From: Micrasema longulum
Lineage: Eukaryota > Arthropoda > Insecta > Trichoptera > Brachycentridae
DNA: 64,000 nucleotides
Direction of reading: 5' to 3'
Assembly (NCBI GenBank): GCA_022494885.1
Contig: JAGVSM010002671.1
Coordinates: 1-64,000 of the forward strand
Part shown: piece by piece, positions 51,640 to 61,688 of the stretch
Position numbering within the stretch: the stretch's first letter is position 1
Layout of the letters: every line of letters starts with the position of its first letter
The notes under the pieces: generated by a model
What the model was told of the DNA's origin: nothing
What the model saw: only the letters and a program-made list of their open reading frames with translations
The model's database searches: none
Position numbers and translations under genes: made by a program

Positions 51640-53826
51640 TATATAACTAACTAACTAACCATCACGCCATTTCCCCAGAGGGGTAGGCAGAGAGGATAGA
51701 ACGCCACACCACTCTGTCCTGGCACACTTCCTTTGCTTCCTTCACATTCATACATCTTCTCATGCACGCACGTCGATTATTCCGACTTTTCACATGACCA
51801 CTTTCAAGAATTTGTTGTACTTGATCATGCCATGTCTTTCTCGGCCTTCCTCGACTTCTACAACCAGACACATTCGCATCATAAATCTTTTTAGCCGTTC
51901 TTTCATCATTCATTCGCTCCACATGACCGAACCATCGCAAAAGACCTTTCTTAATTTTGTCGATAATGCTTAACTCAGCCTTGCATTCTGCTCTAATTTC
52001 GACATTAGGGCACCTATCATACATTGTTTTTCCGCACATTCGCCTGAGGGATCGCATTTCAACAGCATTCAGTCTACTTTCGTCCCTTTTTTTCCAACTC
52101 CATGCTTCGCTTCCATACATTAGGGTTGGTACCAGAACTCCATTATGAACTGCTAATTTAGCCTCTTGCGATAGACACTTATTTGCTACGACAGACTTTA
52201 AGGCACCATTAACTCTGTTACCGGCACTAACCCTCCTTTCAATATCCTTGTCCATATTTCCATCTCTAGTGAACATATTACCCAGATATACAAATTCTTC
52301 GACCTGTTTCAAACTATCTCCATTTACTACAATCTTACATTCAGTCATAGTTACATTTCTTTCAAAGACCATGACGTTCGACTTTTGCACATTCATTAGC
52401 AAATCACTCTCCTTGCACACTTCGTAAACCTTTGTAACCAAGGATTGCAGTTCCTCTTCGCTGTCAGCTAGGAGGACTGCGTCATCGGCGTACAGAAGGC
52501 AACTGACAGTTAGATTACTCATTTTCGCTCCCACATCCATACTTTTCAATTCTTTCATACATTTATCCATGTATATGTTGAATAACCACGGTGACATTAC
52601 ACATCCCTGTTTGACTCCTTTAGGGATGTCAAACCAGGAAGTTAATGACCCATTTACCCTTACACACGCTACACTATCTTTGTACAAGGAAGCAATAGCG
52701 CGGACAAGGTTGTCACTCACTCCATACTCCGATAGAACCATCCATAATTTTTTTCCTATCAACTCGATCAAATGCTTTTTGCAAATCAACAAAAGCGCAA
52801 AAAAGCTTCTGGTTTTTCGCCAAAAACTTTTCTGTCATATTGCGTAATGCAAATATTTGATCCATACATCCTCTACCATTCATAAATCCACTCTGTACAT
52901 CCCATACTTTCTCCTTGGTCACGTTTCTTACTCTTTCTATCAGTATTCTTCCATACATTTTGCCGACAGCGCTCAGAAGACTGATAGCTCTGTAATTCCC
53001 ACACTCCACCTTAGAACCCTTTCCCTTGTATAACGGCATAACAACTGCCCTCCTCCAATCAGGTGGAGTCCTTTCCTCCTTGAGACACAAGTTAAAAAGT
53101 TTATGTAGCCATGTGAGAATTAATTTGCCACCCGACTTAATAAACTCTGCTGCAATACAGTCATACCCTTGCGCTTTACCATTCCGCATACATTTGACAA
53201 CGCTGATAATTTCTTTCATACTAATCTGACTTACCTCATCATTTGCGTTCAGACACACCTCGGATAATGTCGATACATCGGCACCGCCCGAGTTACCAGT
53301 GTGCGATTCATAAACTTCCTCAAAGTATTCCTTCCATCTCTCTTTTATTCCACTCTCACTAGTCACCATTTTTCCATCCTTATCTTTAACAACTGTCATG
53401 CCTCCGCTTTCACTGCTACTCCTGGAGTTTTCACAGCTTTCCAGAAAACTTTAATGTTTTCATGGAAATTGTGTGTCATTTTCATTCCTTCTTCATCCTT
53501 CAATTTTTTCCTTCTTCATCCTTCAATTTTTTCTTCCGTTCACATACACCCTGCTTAACCTTTTTCTTACTTTCACCATACACGCGTTTAGCTGATTCAT
53601 ATTCAATTGTATTCTTTTTTACAGCAAGCAAATTTATCCACGCATCCTTCTTTTCTTTAACGAGTTTTTTGACTTCGTCGTCCCACCACGCATCACCTTT
53701 CTTTCTCCCTAGCGTTGTCACACCGCACACTTCTTTCGCCGCCTCGCACATACTTATTTTCAAACACTCCCACATATCGTTTATACCCATACATTCTACA
53801 TCTTTTTCGTTCAGTCTGTGACTCAC
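51640..53826 (-). mobile_element. RTE-like LINE, endonuclease missing
   Basis: Minus strand, in order: linker DAWWDDEVKKLVKEKKDAWI (108-codon frame 53826-53500); reverse transcriptase with IAAEFIKSGG, PPDWRRAVVMPLYKGKGSK, CGNYRAISLLSAVGKMY, KLFCAFVDLQKAFDRVDRKK (53399-52713); then in a new frame KGVKQGCVMSPWLFNIYMDK, LLYADDAVLLAD, ERNVTMTECKIVVNGDS, LRWFGHVERMNDERTAKK and AYPSGEMA-stop (to 51662). The short 3' end is GTTAGTTAGTTAGTTA. All reverse transcriptase motifs survive, but the element lacks an N-terminal endonuclease and has two lesions: a seventh A in a run (52748-52754) and a 23-bp tandem duplication (53488-53533). The RTE-like clade is inferred from the short 3' tail and the C-terminal motif set. 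Confidence 0.9.
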
Positions 53827-53849
53827 AGATCTATATAAATATATTATAT

Positions 53850-54600
53850 AATATATTGAGTTTTTCGACTGACATTTCTTGGTGGAACTGCATTTTAATT
53901 ATAATAATAAAAATACTTTATAGTTTTATTCCACTTTTATTTATAATTTTTTATAAATTTTTTACCAGTGACCGGGTTTCGTCGTGACCGACATCGTCAG
54001 ACTGGTGGGAGACTAAACAAATTTCTAGGTTATATACAAGTTCAAGCAGGGGTTGTAAATCATGATTTTATATTATTATGTAAATAAAAGAATTTAAATT
54101 AAAATCATTTAAGTATAAGGTAATAACAATTATAAGAATATAAGTATTATATAACATATTGGCAATACTTTTGGTATGTCCAACTCTTTGCAGATAAATA
54201 ACGTAATTCTTATTACGCCATTATTTAAACAGAGATGAATATGAAGAAGATACGGCAGTCTAGGCTTTTACAAAGCTTACGATTTGTCATCAGTTCAACA
54301 TAGTTATCTATCGCTGACTGTTACATGCTAGAAAGTTTTGCCCTTCTGGTCTCATTCAATCGGCCATTCGGGACTCAGTTAATTTGGACCTTGGAAACCT
54401 AGAAATAGAAAAGAAATGCACCTTTCTTAACAATGAGGAAGTTCATTGTTTTTTTTTTTAATTTTACGTATCGTATCAGCGCTATGTTTCTTTAATGTTT
54501 TGTTATTTTGAAATTACGCGTTATGACGTCTGATTAGTCTAACGATGTCGGTCACAACAAACCCCAGTCACTGGAAAAAATTTAAAAATAAAAGTAGAAA
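53850..54600. mobile_element. PLE inverted pair with hammerhead-like ends
   Basis: The left arm (53895-54006) is mirrored by 54530-54640: both read, on the relevant strand, CTRACGATGTCGGTCAC then CCCAGTCACTGG-type sequence and an AATAAAAGTRGAA tract. The spacer holds a worn family A piece (54175-54320) and no coding region. The left arm carries an ideal hammerhead-like core on the minus strand; the right arm has lost two core bases. Confidence 0.75.
53964..54006 (-). ncRNA. Hammerhead ribozyme-like motif, best in window
   Basis: Minus strand: stem I strand ACCAGT (54006-54001), CTGACGA (54000-53994), spacer T, stem II GTCG/CGAC with loop GTCA (53992-53981), GAAAC (53980-53976), CCGGTC (53975-53970), and the second stem I strand ACTGGT (53969-53964). 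Stem I has six perfect pairs and stem II four. The expected cleavage triplet is GTC, just before 53969. The stem III segment CCGG is self-complementary, the arrangement known for PLE ribozymes that act as dimers. Cleavage is inferred, not shown. Confidence 0.65.
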
Positions 54601-54984
54601 AAAACTATATACGTATTTTTATTGTTATAAAAAAAAGCTGTTTCAACTCTCCTAGGCCCAAAAAAACAGGCCGTGTTTAGAATAACGACTTTTAGCCTCT
54701 AAACTAGAGGCGAGCTATAAAAAACATTATCACGCTTTGAAACTTGAATAGTCAGTGCATATTGGAAATAATATCACGTCAGCGTTCACGTTATAAGCAA
54801 CAGGCTATCAAAATACTGGCCAAAAACTTACTTTTGGTATTTTTTTTCGTCCAGAAGTCGTAAACACACAACCACTCCTCGTACACTGCTGTTGCGGACT
54901 CCATCAAGTGACACGTCAAAGAAACAATAAGTGCGCGATGTTGCCAGTTCGCCATCGATCATAGATTTCTCGAAATCGCCATTG
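54601..54984. other. Unassigned sequence
   Basis: GC-mixed, with GCCTCTAAACTAGAGGC (54694-54710) as a perfect 8-bp-arm palindrome. CTATAAAAAACATTA at 54715 is TATA-like but the nearest TCAGT is 38 bases on, too far for a normal core promoter. Confidence 0.4.
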
Positions 54985-55064
54985 TTCCAACTCTCCTCTG
55001 TTACAACTCTCTTCGGTTACAACTCTCCTCTGTTACTACTCTCTTCGGTTACAACTCTCCTCGG
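54985..55064. repeat. 16-bp tandem repeat, 5 units, alternating variants
   Basis: Five units of TTACAACTCTCCTCTG, with the last bases alternating between CCTCTG and CTTCGG, so the true higher-order period is 32. No function is apparent. Confidence 0.9.
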
Positions 55065-55249
55065 TCTCCCCTACCTAATTTTACATTATTTTTTTTTAAA
55101 TCTGTATGTATGAATTAAGATATTCAATTTTATAATGATAATAAATTTATTTGTTTTACAGAAACAAACAGTGGACAAGGATATAATAACATAAAAAAGA
55201 TACGGCTTAAGGACAGACCAGCGAAGTTTTTGAATAATAATATAATCCT

Positions 55250-55875
55250 CTAATTTTACTAATGTCCGTACAATCAAATCTCTTTATTGCTTAACTGTTC
55301 GCCCTCTTCTAGAATATACCTCCGTTGTCTGGTCTCCATTATATCTGAATCGCATAAACCACATTGAATCAGTCCAACATCGCTTGCTTCGAAAAATAGC
55401 GTGGATGCTAGGACTAGAGAGATGTAATTATTCTTATGCTGATATAGAGTCAATGTCAAATATTTCTAGTCTACAAAAACGTAGAACCAATATTGACTCC
55501 ATATATAAGTTCGGCATACTAAATGGTATAATCGATGTTCCATCATTACTGGGACAAGTAAAATTCAATATTCCGACTCGTAGATTGAGAAACAATGAAG
55601 TACTGTTCATCGATCAGCATAGAACAAACTATGGCCTTAATTCTCCAATGACCCGTTTTTGTCGTATAGTTAACTCAAGACAAGACCTGAACTTTTTTGG
55701 TTTAAGTTTACAAGGATTTAAACGAGCACTAAATAAATAGTCTAGATCTTGTCTTGATGTCCCTTATGTTTGTCAATGCTTTTTTTTATGCTTTAAACTA
55801 TTCTTTTATTGTAATATTTAAACCCTGTAAATTGTATACATGGACAATGTCCATTAATAAATAAATAAATAAATA
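55250..55875 (+). mobile_element. LINE J4, C-terminal tail and 3' UTR
   Basis: Open in the plus frame: IKSLYCLTVRPLLEYTSVVW, NRINHIESVQHRLLRKIAWM, ADIESMSNISSLQKRRTNID, PTRRLRNNEVLFIDQHRTNY and the end LQGFKRALNK at 55737, then a UTR ending CATGGACAATGTCCATTAAT and TAAA repeats. The upstream is truncated; the preserved part has no stop, so it is fairly young. GGACAATGTCC can pair on itself. Confidence 0.85.
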
Positions 55876-55979
55876 TCAATACATGAAAAAAAGCATTAAA
55901 GTTAGATCAAGAACGATAAAGAAAAGAGTGTTGTTCATGGTTAGTGCACAACACATACACATGAATAAACACTGAAAAC

Positions 55980-56065
55980 ATCAATTGACAGGTCATAAAC
56001 CCTGTATATGCCTAGATTTCTATGTTCCTAGATAATTCCTTAGCCTCTGTTGAAGAATAAGTCTC
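55980..56065 (-). mobile_element. Family A scrap
   Basis: TTGACAGGTCATAAACCCTG, ATGCCTAGATTTCTATGTTC and CCTCTGTTGAAGAA are reverse family A landmarks. Truncated on both sides. Confidence 0.65.
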
Positions 56066-56599
56066 TTTCTGTGGTTTTGTTGAATTTTCTTTTAATATGA
56101 TCCAATTTCGGAGTCACTCTGCAACGGCGTTTATCGAGCCAGAATCGGCAGAACAACGTAAGCCTTAAATAATGAATTGTGCAGGAGAAGGTATTTTTAA
56201 ATTTTTGTTTTGTATATATATATTTTATTTTAATTCGGTAAATGGGATTTATAATAGCTGGTTACTGCTAATACTAAAGTGACAGCCAAATTGTTTAAAT
56301 ACCTTCCGCTTTTAAGATAGTGGCGGTAACGCTGTTTTGCCTATAACTCTGACAGGTTTTTTTTTTGGTGGCGTGCTGGCATAATCGCCAACATTTTCGT
56401 CGGTTACGCTGTTTTGCTTGGCATAAAAATAATATTTCAACAAGTTTAAACGCTAAAAGCCACTTTTTTTATTTGTTTTGAGTGAAATAATGTGGAGTAT
56501 TATATATAGAACACTATAATTGGCCTATAATTTTGGTTTATTTGTAAATATTGTTTTTTTTTTATTATAATGGCTGCTGTTTTCTTTTAACAAATTTAT

Positions 56600-57240
56600 T
56601 TATTATATCATTGTTCAAATAAACAATTTATAGGGTTTTAATATTACAATAAAGAATAGTTTAAGACATAAAAAAAAAGAAGCATTGACAAACATAAATG
56701 ACATCAAGACAAGATCTGGACTATTTATTTAGTGCTTGTTTAAATCGTTGTAAACTTAAACCAAAAAAGTTCATATCTTGTCTTGAGTTAACAATACGAC
56801 AAACACGGGTGATTAGAGAATTAAGGCCATAGTTTGTTCTATGCTAATCGATGAAGAGTAATTCATTGTTTCTTAACCTACGAGTTGGAATATTGAATTT
56901 TACTTGTCCCAGTTATGATGAAACATCGATTATACCATTTAGTATGCCGAACAGATATATGGAATCAATATTAGTTCTACGTTTTTGTAGACTAGAAATA
57001 TTTAACATTGACTCTATATCAGCATAAGAATAATTACATCTCTCTAGTCCAAGCATCCACGCTACTTTTCGAAGCAACCGATGTTGGACTGATTCAATAT
57101 GATTTATGCGATTCACATAGAATTGAGGCCAGACCAGAGGTATATTCTAGAAGAGAGCAAACAGTCGAGCAATAAAGAGTTTTGATTGTACGGACATTAG
57201 TAAAATCAGAGGAAATATCCCTAAATCTCGCGGGTGAATT
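56600..57240 (-). mobile_element. LINE J4, reverse copy
   Basis: Mirror of 55250-55875 over the tail and UTR, about nine bases in ten identical by eye. It has an in-frame stop where the other copy reads FIDQHRT (Q to stop) and a further one near VSS. Ends in TATAATAAATAAATTTGTT. The pair is separated by about 730 bases. Confidence 0.85.
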
Positions 57241-57854
57241 TTATAGAGCTATGTACTCGTATAATGTTTTTAACACTCATGAATGCGGTAATGAGTGTTT
57301 TGTTTTCGTGTACACGTGAATATTAAAAAATTTTGGAGTGGGATGAAATATTTCAAAAACGCACGCAAAAATAAATAAAAAATGTTAAAAATGGTATTCA
57401 TTTTAAAATCGTAAATAATGACGTCACTCCTTATATCTACGTGTGGTATTTCCGGTTTCCGCTTTAAGCCCCCGCACCTTGTAAGGAACGTTTTGACCAT
57501 CGAAAAAAGAGTATAATTTGACATTTCAACCAGAGATTATGTCAACTTTCTAGGTTTTTCTAAATCAAAACACTCGTAAAAACAACCATAACATAGAAAT
57601 GAGCAAATTATGATCAACTAAATGAAGTTATTAGTCAAAGCAATATTCCATAGATTCTTGTCAGGTCAATGAAAGTAAGAACGCCAACCGTTTCATGACG
57701 TCACTACTGAAAAGTGACACACTGATTACAGTCATTTGGCACGGTATTTAATAAATGTAACTTTAAAAAATCATATCTTGTGCAATACTTACACACATGT
57801 CCACCCTCATTCCAATTTAACACCCACCCTCTCACTCACTTACACTCACACAAA
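57241..57854. other. Unassigned sequence
   Basis: Contains two GACGTCAC sites (57420, 57696) and a CACACA/CACCC-rich tract (57790-57855). An 84-codon minus frame (57270-57524) is not recognised. Confidence 0.35.
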
Positions 57855-57985
57855 CACACTTGTATGTATTGTACGTGTATTTAATGTATTTCTGTGGATA
57901 TCTGTCATTGGTTTTATTCTCTGTTTATTTAATTTGTTATATTTTTGTTACATGCATTACTGTTAATATCCCCAATAAAAAAAAT
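57855..57985 (+). mobile_element. LINE J3 3' UTR only
   Basis: TATTGTACGTGTATTTAATG, GATATCTGTCATTGGTTTTA and AATATCCCCAATAAAA match the J3 terminus at 24630-24760. Confidence 0.75.
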
Positions 57986-58458
57986 ATTAAAAAAAAAATA
58001 ATAATAATAATGCACAAAAAAAAATTAAAAAATTGCTTAGTTAAATAGTACGTTGATAGAATTTTTTTATTAGAAAACAGTGGAATTCCTCATTAGGAAC
58101 ACTTTTTCTTCCGAAGGCAATTCGCCAAAAGGGTCGCTTACGTTGTTCTGCCGATTATGGCTCGATATTTTCAAGTAAGTAACTTCTTCTTTAGTCTATT
58201 ATATTATATGGTAGTGCAATTACGTAAGTATAATGAAACTTGCACCAAGATCGCGAATTGTACGCGGTTGGCACACCAAAGAGAATTCTCCAATTCCAAA
58301 TAGAAAAGTAAAGTAAGTTACTCATCTTGGTCGTAATTTAAACCAGTTAAAAATCTAAATTTGTTGCAACAGAGAGGGAAAACATGTTTGAGAAGGGGAT
58401 ATGGAAGTCTGGGCAGGTTAGGTCTAGTCTAGGTTCACAGGGCTCATGGCCTGCCATT

Positions 58459-58775
58459 TTTTTTTTTTTTATTGAATATTTTTTTTTTTTACAAAATACA
58501 TTTTTGAAATACAAAATATACAGAACATCTTATATATAACGTTTCTACCCACCTCTCTAATAAAGTAGATACTTGTGTTTAGAGAGGGAGTTCGTTTCAC
58601 TTTTTTTTTTTCTGATAAACAAAGTAAATTAAAACAAAGTAAATTAAAATTAAAATAAAAAATAAAAAATAAACATTCTTTGGTATGGAGTCTAGGAAGG
58701 GGTGAGTCTTAAATGTTTTTTAATTTTAGTTTTAAAAGTTTGATAATTTTTTATAGATTTTAAGTTTGGCTTGGC
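58459..58775 (-). mobile_element. LINE 3' end in reverse, poly-T led
   Basis: Starts on the plus strand with long T runs (58459-58492) and ends before TTGGCATTGGCT, where family A resumes; TGCCATT and TGGCATT flank it. Inside is CCACCTCTCTAATAAAGTAG. No coding region. Confidence 0.55.
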
Positions 58776-58896
58776 ATTGGCTTGTTTAAGTTTCACAAAA
58801 GCCAACAGATGGAAGAGTTGAGGAAATGCGGACGTTTAAACATAGGCAGAATGGAGAATGTTACACAGTGCGTAAAGTAGCCACTTAAATTGTTTT

Positions 58897-59610
58897 TTTT
58901 TTACTGATAATATTTTATTCATCCCCAAAATTCAAAATATTCCTTCTATTAAAAAACACGCTTTATCCTGGATTCAAACTAAACATGTATTTTCTTATTT
59001 TTTTATATTTGTAGCACTAACTTTGTGGTTATTCATTAAAATAAAATAAATAAAACAACTTTGTTTTACACCACTTTTTTTTTTACTGACTAGTTTCAAA
59101 GCACCCAAGCCTCTTCGTCAAGGCTTACGTAACTAATCGATTAGTTGCGTAAACCTTGACGGAGAGGGTTGTTTGCTTTGAAACCGGTCGGTGGAAAAGA
59201 AAATTAATAAAAAAATAGTGGTTATAAAGTTGTTTTATTAATTTTATTTTACTTTAAATATATCAACCCTTTTTTTCTATGATTTATTTTATTGCCCTTT
59301 GATATTAAAAAATTTTTTTTTCTGCTTTTTTAATTACCATAAAATAAAAAAGTACCTTCTAATATTTAATAGAATTTTTTTTCTCTTTCTTATATTACAC
59401 AAAAATATTTTACCTGTCTTTTTATAAAAGGAGTGAAAAATTAATTAACATCGTATACCCACGAACAGGCCATGCCGCTGTGGGATTTTTTAGTTTACTA
59501 TTTTTACTGTTAATACGTATTTCATTGCTATGTAATTATCCTTTATTTTTTTAATACTCTGTTTTACCTCTTATGTATAAAAAATATAATCATAAAAAAA
59601 AAAAAAAAAC
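58897..59610 (+). mobile_element. Family B LINE 3' UTR, split by a PLE palindrome
   Basis: 58900-58985 holds CTGATAATATTTTATTCATC and TTATCCTGGATTCAAACTAA; after the PLE it resumes at 59263 with ATCAACCCTTTTTTTCTATG, GTATACCCACGAACAGGCCA, CGTATTTCATTGCTATGTAA and CCTCTTATGTATAAAAAATA. Confidence 0.8.
58990..59262. mobile_element. PLE terminus, inverted pair
   Basis: TTGTAGCACTAACTTTGTGG with ACAACTTTGTTTTACACCAC (59010-59072) faces AAACCGGTCGGTGGAAAAG with ATAGTGGTTATAAAGTTGTT (59177-59238). The centre CGTAACTAATCGATTAGTTG (59127-59146) is almost perfectly self-complementary. The plus strand has TTGACGG, a poor stem II and GAAACCGGTC, a decayed hammerhead core. Confidence 0.75.
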
Positions 59611-59775
59611 AACAGATCATAAGCCCTGTAAATGCCGAGACTTCCATATCCCTTCTCAAAAATATTTTCCCGTTGCAACAAATTAAGATCTAAATAACTC
59701 CCTAGGCAGAAAATCCAGCCAGTCTGAAAACATTTGGACATACTCAAAACATTGTTAGTTAAAAATCCGTTATCG

Positions 59776-60103
59776 TTGAATCCCATTATAAAATTTCGTT
59801 TCTCGTTTTTTTTTAAATCATTATTTTCACTATACGAACGTTTGCTTATATATTTATTTAACTTCCTGTTAATACAGATTTGCTCATTAAATGTTTTTTT
59901 ATATATCTTTTTATGATATCGTTCACAAATAGTTACACATCTATCCTATCCTTATTTTCTTTTTCTAATTTTTTAAAATTCTTTTTTCTATTAAGATATA
60001 GTATTGATTTAAAGTAATTTATATACAAATTCAGTTATATCTAAATTTTTTTGTCTTTAGATTTTTTTAAATATTCTATTGAAAATGTTTTGTAAACAGA
60101 ATC
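59776..60103. other. AT-rich unassigned sequence
   Basis: No gene or recognised repeat. Confidence 0.4.
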
Positions 60104-60280
60104 ATCGGTCTCGTGGTGTAGTGGTCAGCGCGTTTGCCTACCATGCAACATATCTCGGGTTTGATTCCCAACATGGTTAACATGGAATGTTTATTTAAAA
60201 AGGTGTTTTTACACTAGAATAGTACAGGCGCCTGAAACGTAAGACTGATAATCCAACCTTCATGAGATTTTTTTTTGATG
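60104..60280 (+). mobile_element. SINE2, tRNA-derived
   Basis: Head CTCGTGGTGTAGTGGTCAGC, B-box region GGGTTTGATTCCCAACATGG, an A-rich link, TACAGGCGCCTGAAACGTAA and GACTGATAATCC. The 3' part is cut short where the LINE ORF1 begins. Confidence 0.82.
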
Positions 60281-60285
60281 AAGAT

Positions 60286-60647
60286 ACACTAAACCTCAAA
60301 TAAAATTCGCTTATCGGTTAGGTATCTTCAAGGAAGGGGGCAAAAGGCCTATTGTTATAAAATTTACATCAAAGTCAAATAAAATCGACGTAATGAAGAA
60401 CCGGAAAAGATTGAAAGGACTTCCATACCTCATAACGGAGTATTTGACGAGGGAAAGGCAGTCCATTTTCAAACAAACTAAAGAGCACTTCACAGGCGAA
60501 ACTATCTGGACCAGGGAAGGAATTATCTATATTAAACTTAATGGGAAGATACACAATTTCCAGACTCAAGATGAACTAGATGATCTAAAGGCGGACAACA
60601 CGACACGAAGGGAGTTAAGACCGCGTCAACAAAACAAAACACAATAA
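60286..60647 (+). CDS. LINE ORF1 protein, C-terminal part
   Basis: The plus frame is open from about 60270 without an initiator: KPQIKFAYRLGIFKEGGKRP, IVIKFTSKSNKIDVMKNRKR, then LITEYLTRERQSIFKQTKEH, IWTREGIIYIKLNGKIHNFQ and a stop after RQQNKTQ. The R.PIVIKF...R+.LKG...L+E.LT....IF...K and REGIIYIK.NGKI.++ pattern is that of nucleic-acid-binding ORF1 proteins of insect LINEs. It is 5'-truncated next to SINE2. By position it most likely belongs to the same element as ORF2 downstream, 1.0 kb away, although that gap is long. Confidence 0.7.
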
Positions 60648-61688
60648 TCTGGACTATTTTTTAGATTGAGCAGTTATTTTACCATTATCATGTCACTTAT
60701 TTTCTAACTCCTCTTGTTAAATAATGTTTCAAGGTTATGTCTAGGTTTTGACAATTGTCATTCCTCCAAAGAAAGTATTTTTAAAGAATACTCTTTACTA
60801 GACAATCCACTACGATCATGTATAACAAGCTTTGCTCTAAAACCATTTTACACTCTTAATTCTTTACATTCGTGTCCTTTAGTTACGCCTTTGTTGTTTT
60901 TTATTTCTTTTCCTTTAAAATGATATATTATTCATGATTATACAAACTTGTTATAGTGCTACATTATCTATCTGCAAATTTGACAGCGCGGCTGCCTGCG
61001 TGTAGTCGCCTCTAGCGAATTATAATATTACTACCAAGTTGCCATATATAGATATTTTGTTTGTATAAGTAAATGAATTATTAAATTCCTTAATGTTATC
61101 TATGGTCAGCCCATAGAATATTTTTATTATGCTATTTTATAGGTGCAATGATGCGGGCAATATTGGATATTGGGATGTATAGTAATAATAATATACATTA
61201 TATTCATTGAATGCTGGCACAATTTCATAGTGTTTTTAGCAAAACACAAAGTATTACCGCTAACTGTATTGCTTTCATTACTTGTTGGCGTTGTTCAATT
61301 TAATGTAAGAAACCTATTATTTGTAATGTTTTATACGATTTATTTAATACGAGAAACATACTTTTTTAAAGATTTTTTTTATTTTTTTTTTTAAATAGAT
61401 GTTCTCCATTTTTTTTTTTATATGTATCTGCGAAAGTATTTTATTATATATAAGTTTACTAATTCTTGATAACACTTGTACTTATAGTAGATATGTTTTT
61501 TACTTTTACTTTTTATAACCTAATGTAAAATGTATGACTGCATTATTGCGCCTGTGCTATTTATTCTTTGTTAAACTTAATTAAGCGGTTGTCACCCCGT
61601 TTTACTCATTTTTTAAAATCCTGTTTTCTCTTTTTTCTATTTTGTTATTTAATTTTACCTAGTGATTAGTTATAATTATACATTTACT
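60648..61688 (+). other. Spacer between LINE ORF1 and ORF2
   Basis: About 1 kb with no protein that I can support; GC-richer at 60980-61020 (CGGCTGCCTGCGTGTAGTCG). Either a long inter-ORF leader of one element or a junction of two elements. Confidence 0.45.

Larger units (their letters stand above)
56132..58167. mobile_element. 2-kb element bounded by 32-bp inverted repeats
   Basis: 56132-56163 (TATCGAGCCAGAATCGGCAG continuing into AACAACGTAAGC) is the reverse complement of 58136-58167 with one mismatch. Inside are GTAACGCTGTTTTGCC twice (56328 and a related copy at 56402), LINE J4 in reverse and a J3 UTR. No transposase. Superfamily and target duplication unknown. Confidence 0.65.
58360..59775. 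mobile_element. Family A foldback carrying three later insertions
   Basis: Plus head 58360-58458 (CAACAGAGAGGGAAAACATG, ACAGGGCTCATGGCCTGCC); it resumes near 58776 (GGCATTGGCTTGTTTAAG), then inverted A 58790-58895 (GCCAACAGATGGAAGAGTTG, TTACACAGTGCGTAAAGTAG) resumes again at 59612 (CATAAGCCCTGTAAATGCC, CTCCCTAGGCAGAAAATCCA, ACATTTGGACATACTCAAAA). The gaps are a LINE tail (58459-58775), a family B LINE (58897-59610) and, within that, a PLE palindrome. Confidence 0.8.

Noticed and set aside
53462..53821. 119-codon plus-strand frame
   Set aside because: Antisense shadow of the RTE-like LINE linker region.
54711..54760. Second TATA plus TCAGT promoter
   Set aside because: TATA to initiator distance is 38, outside the normal range.
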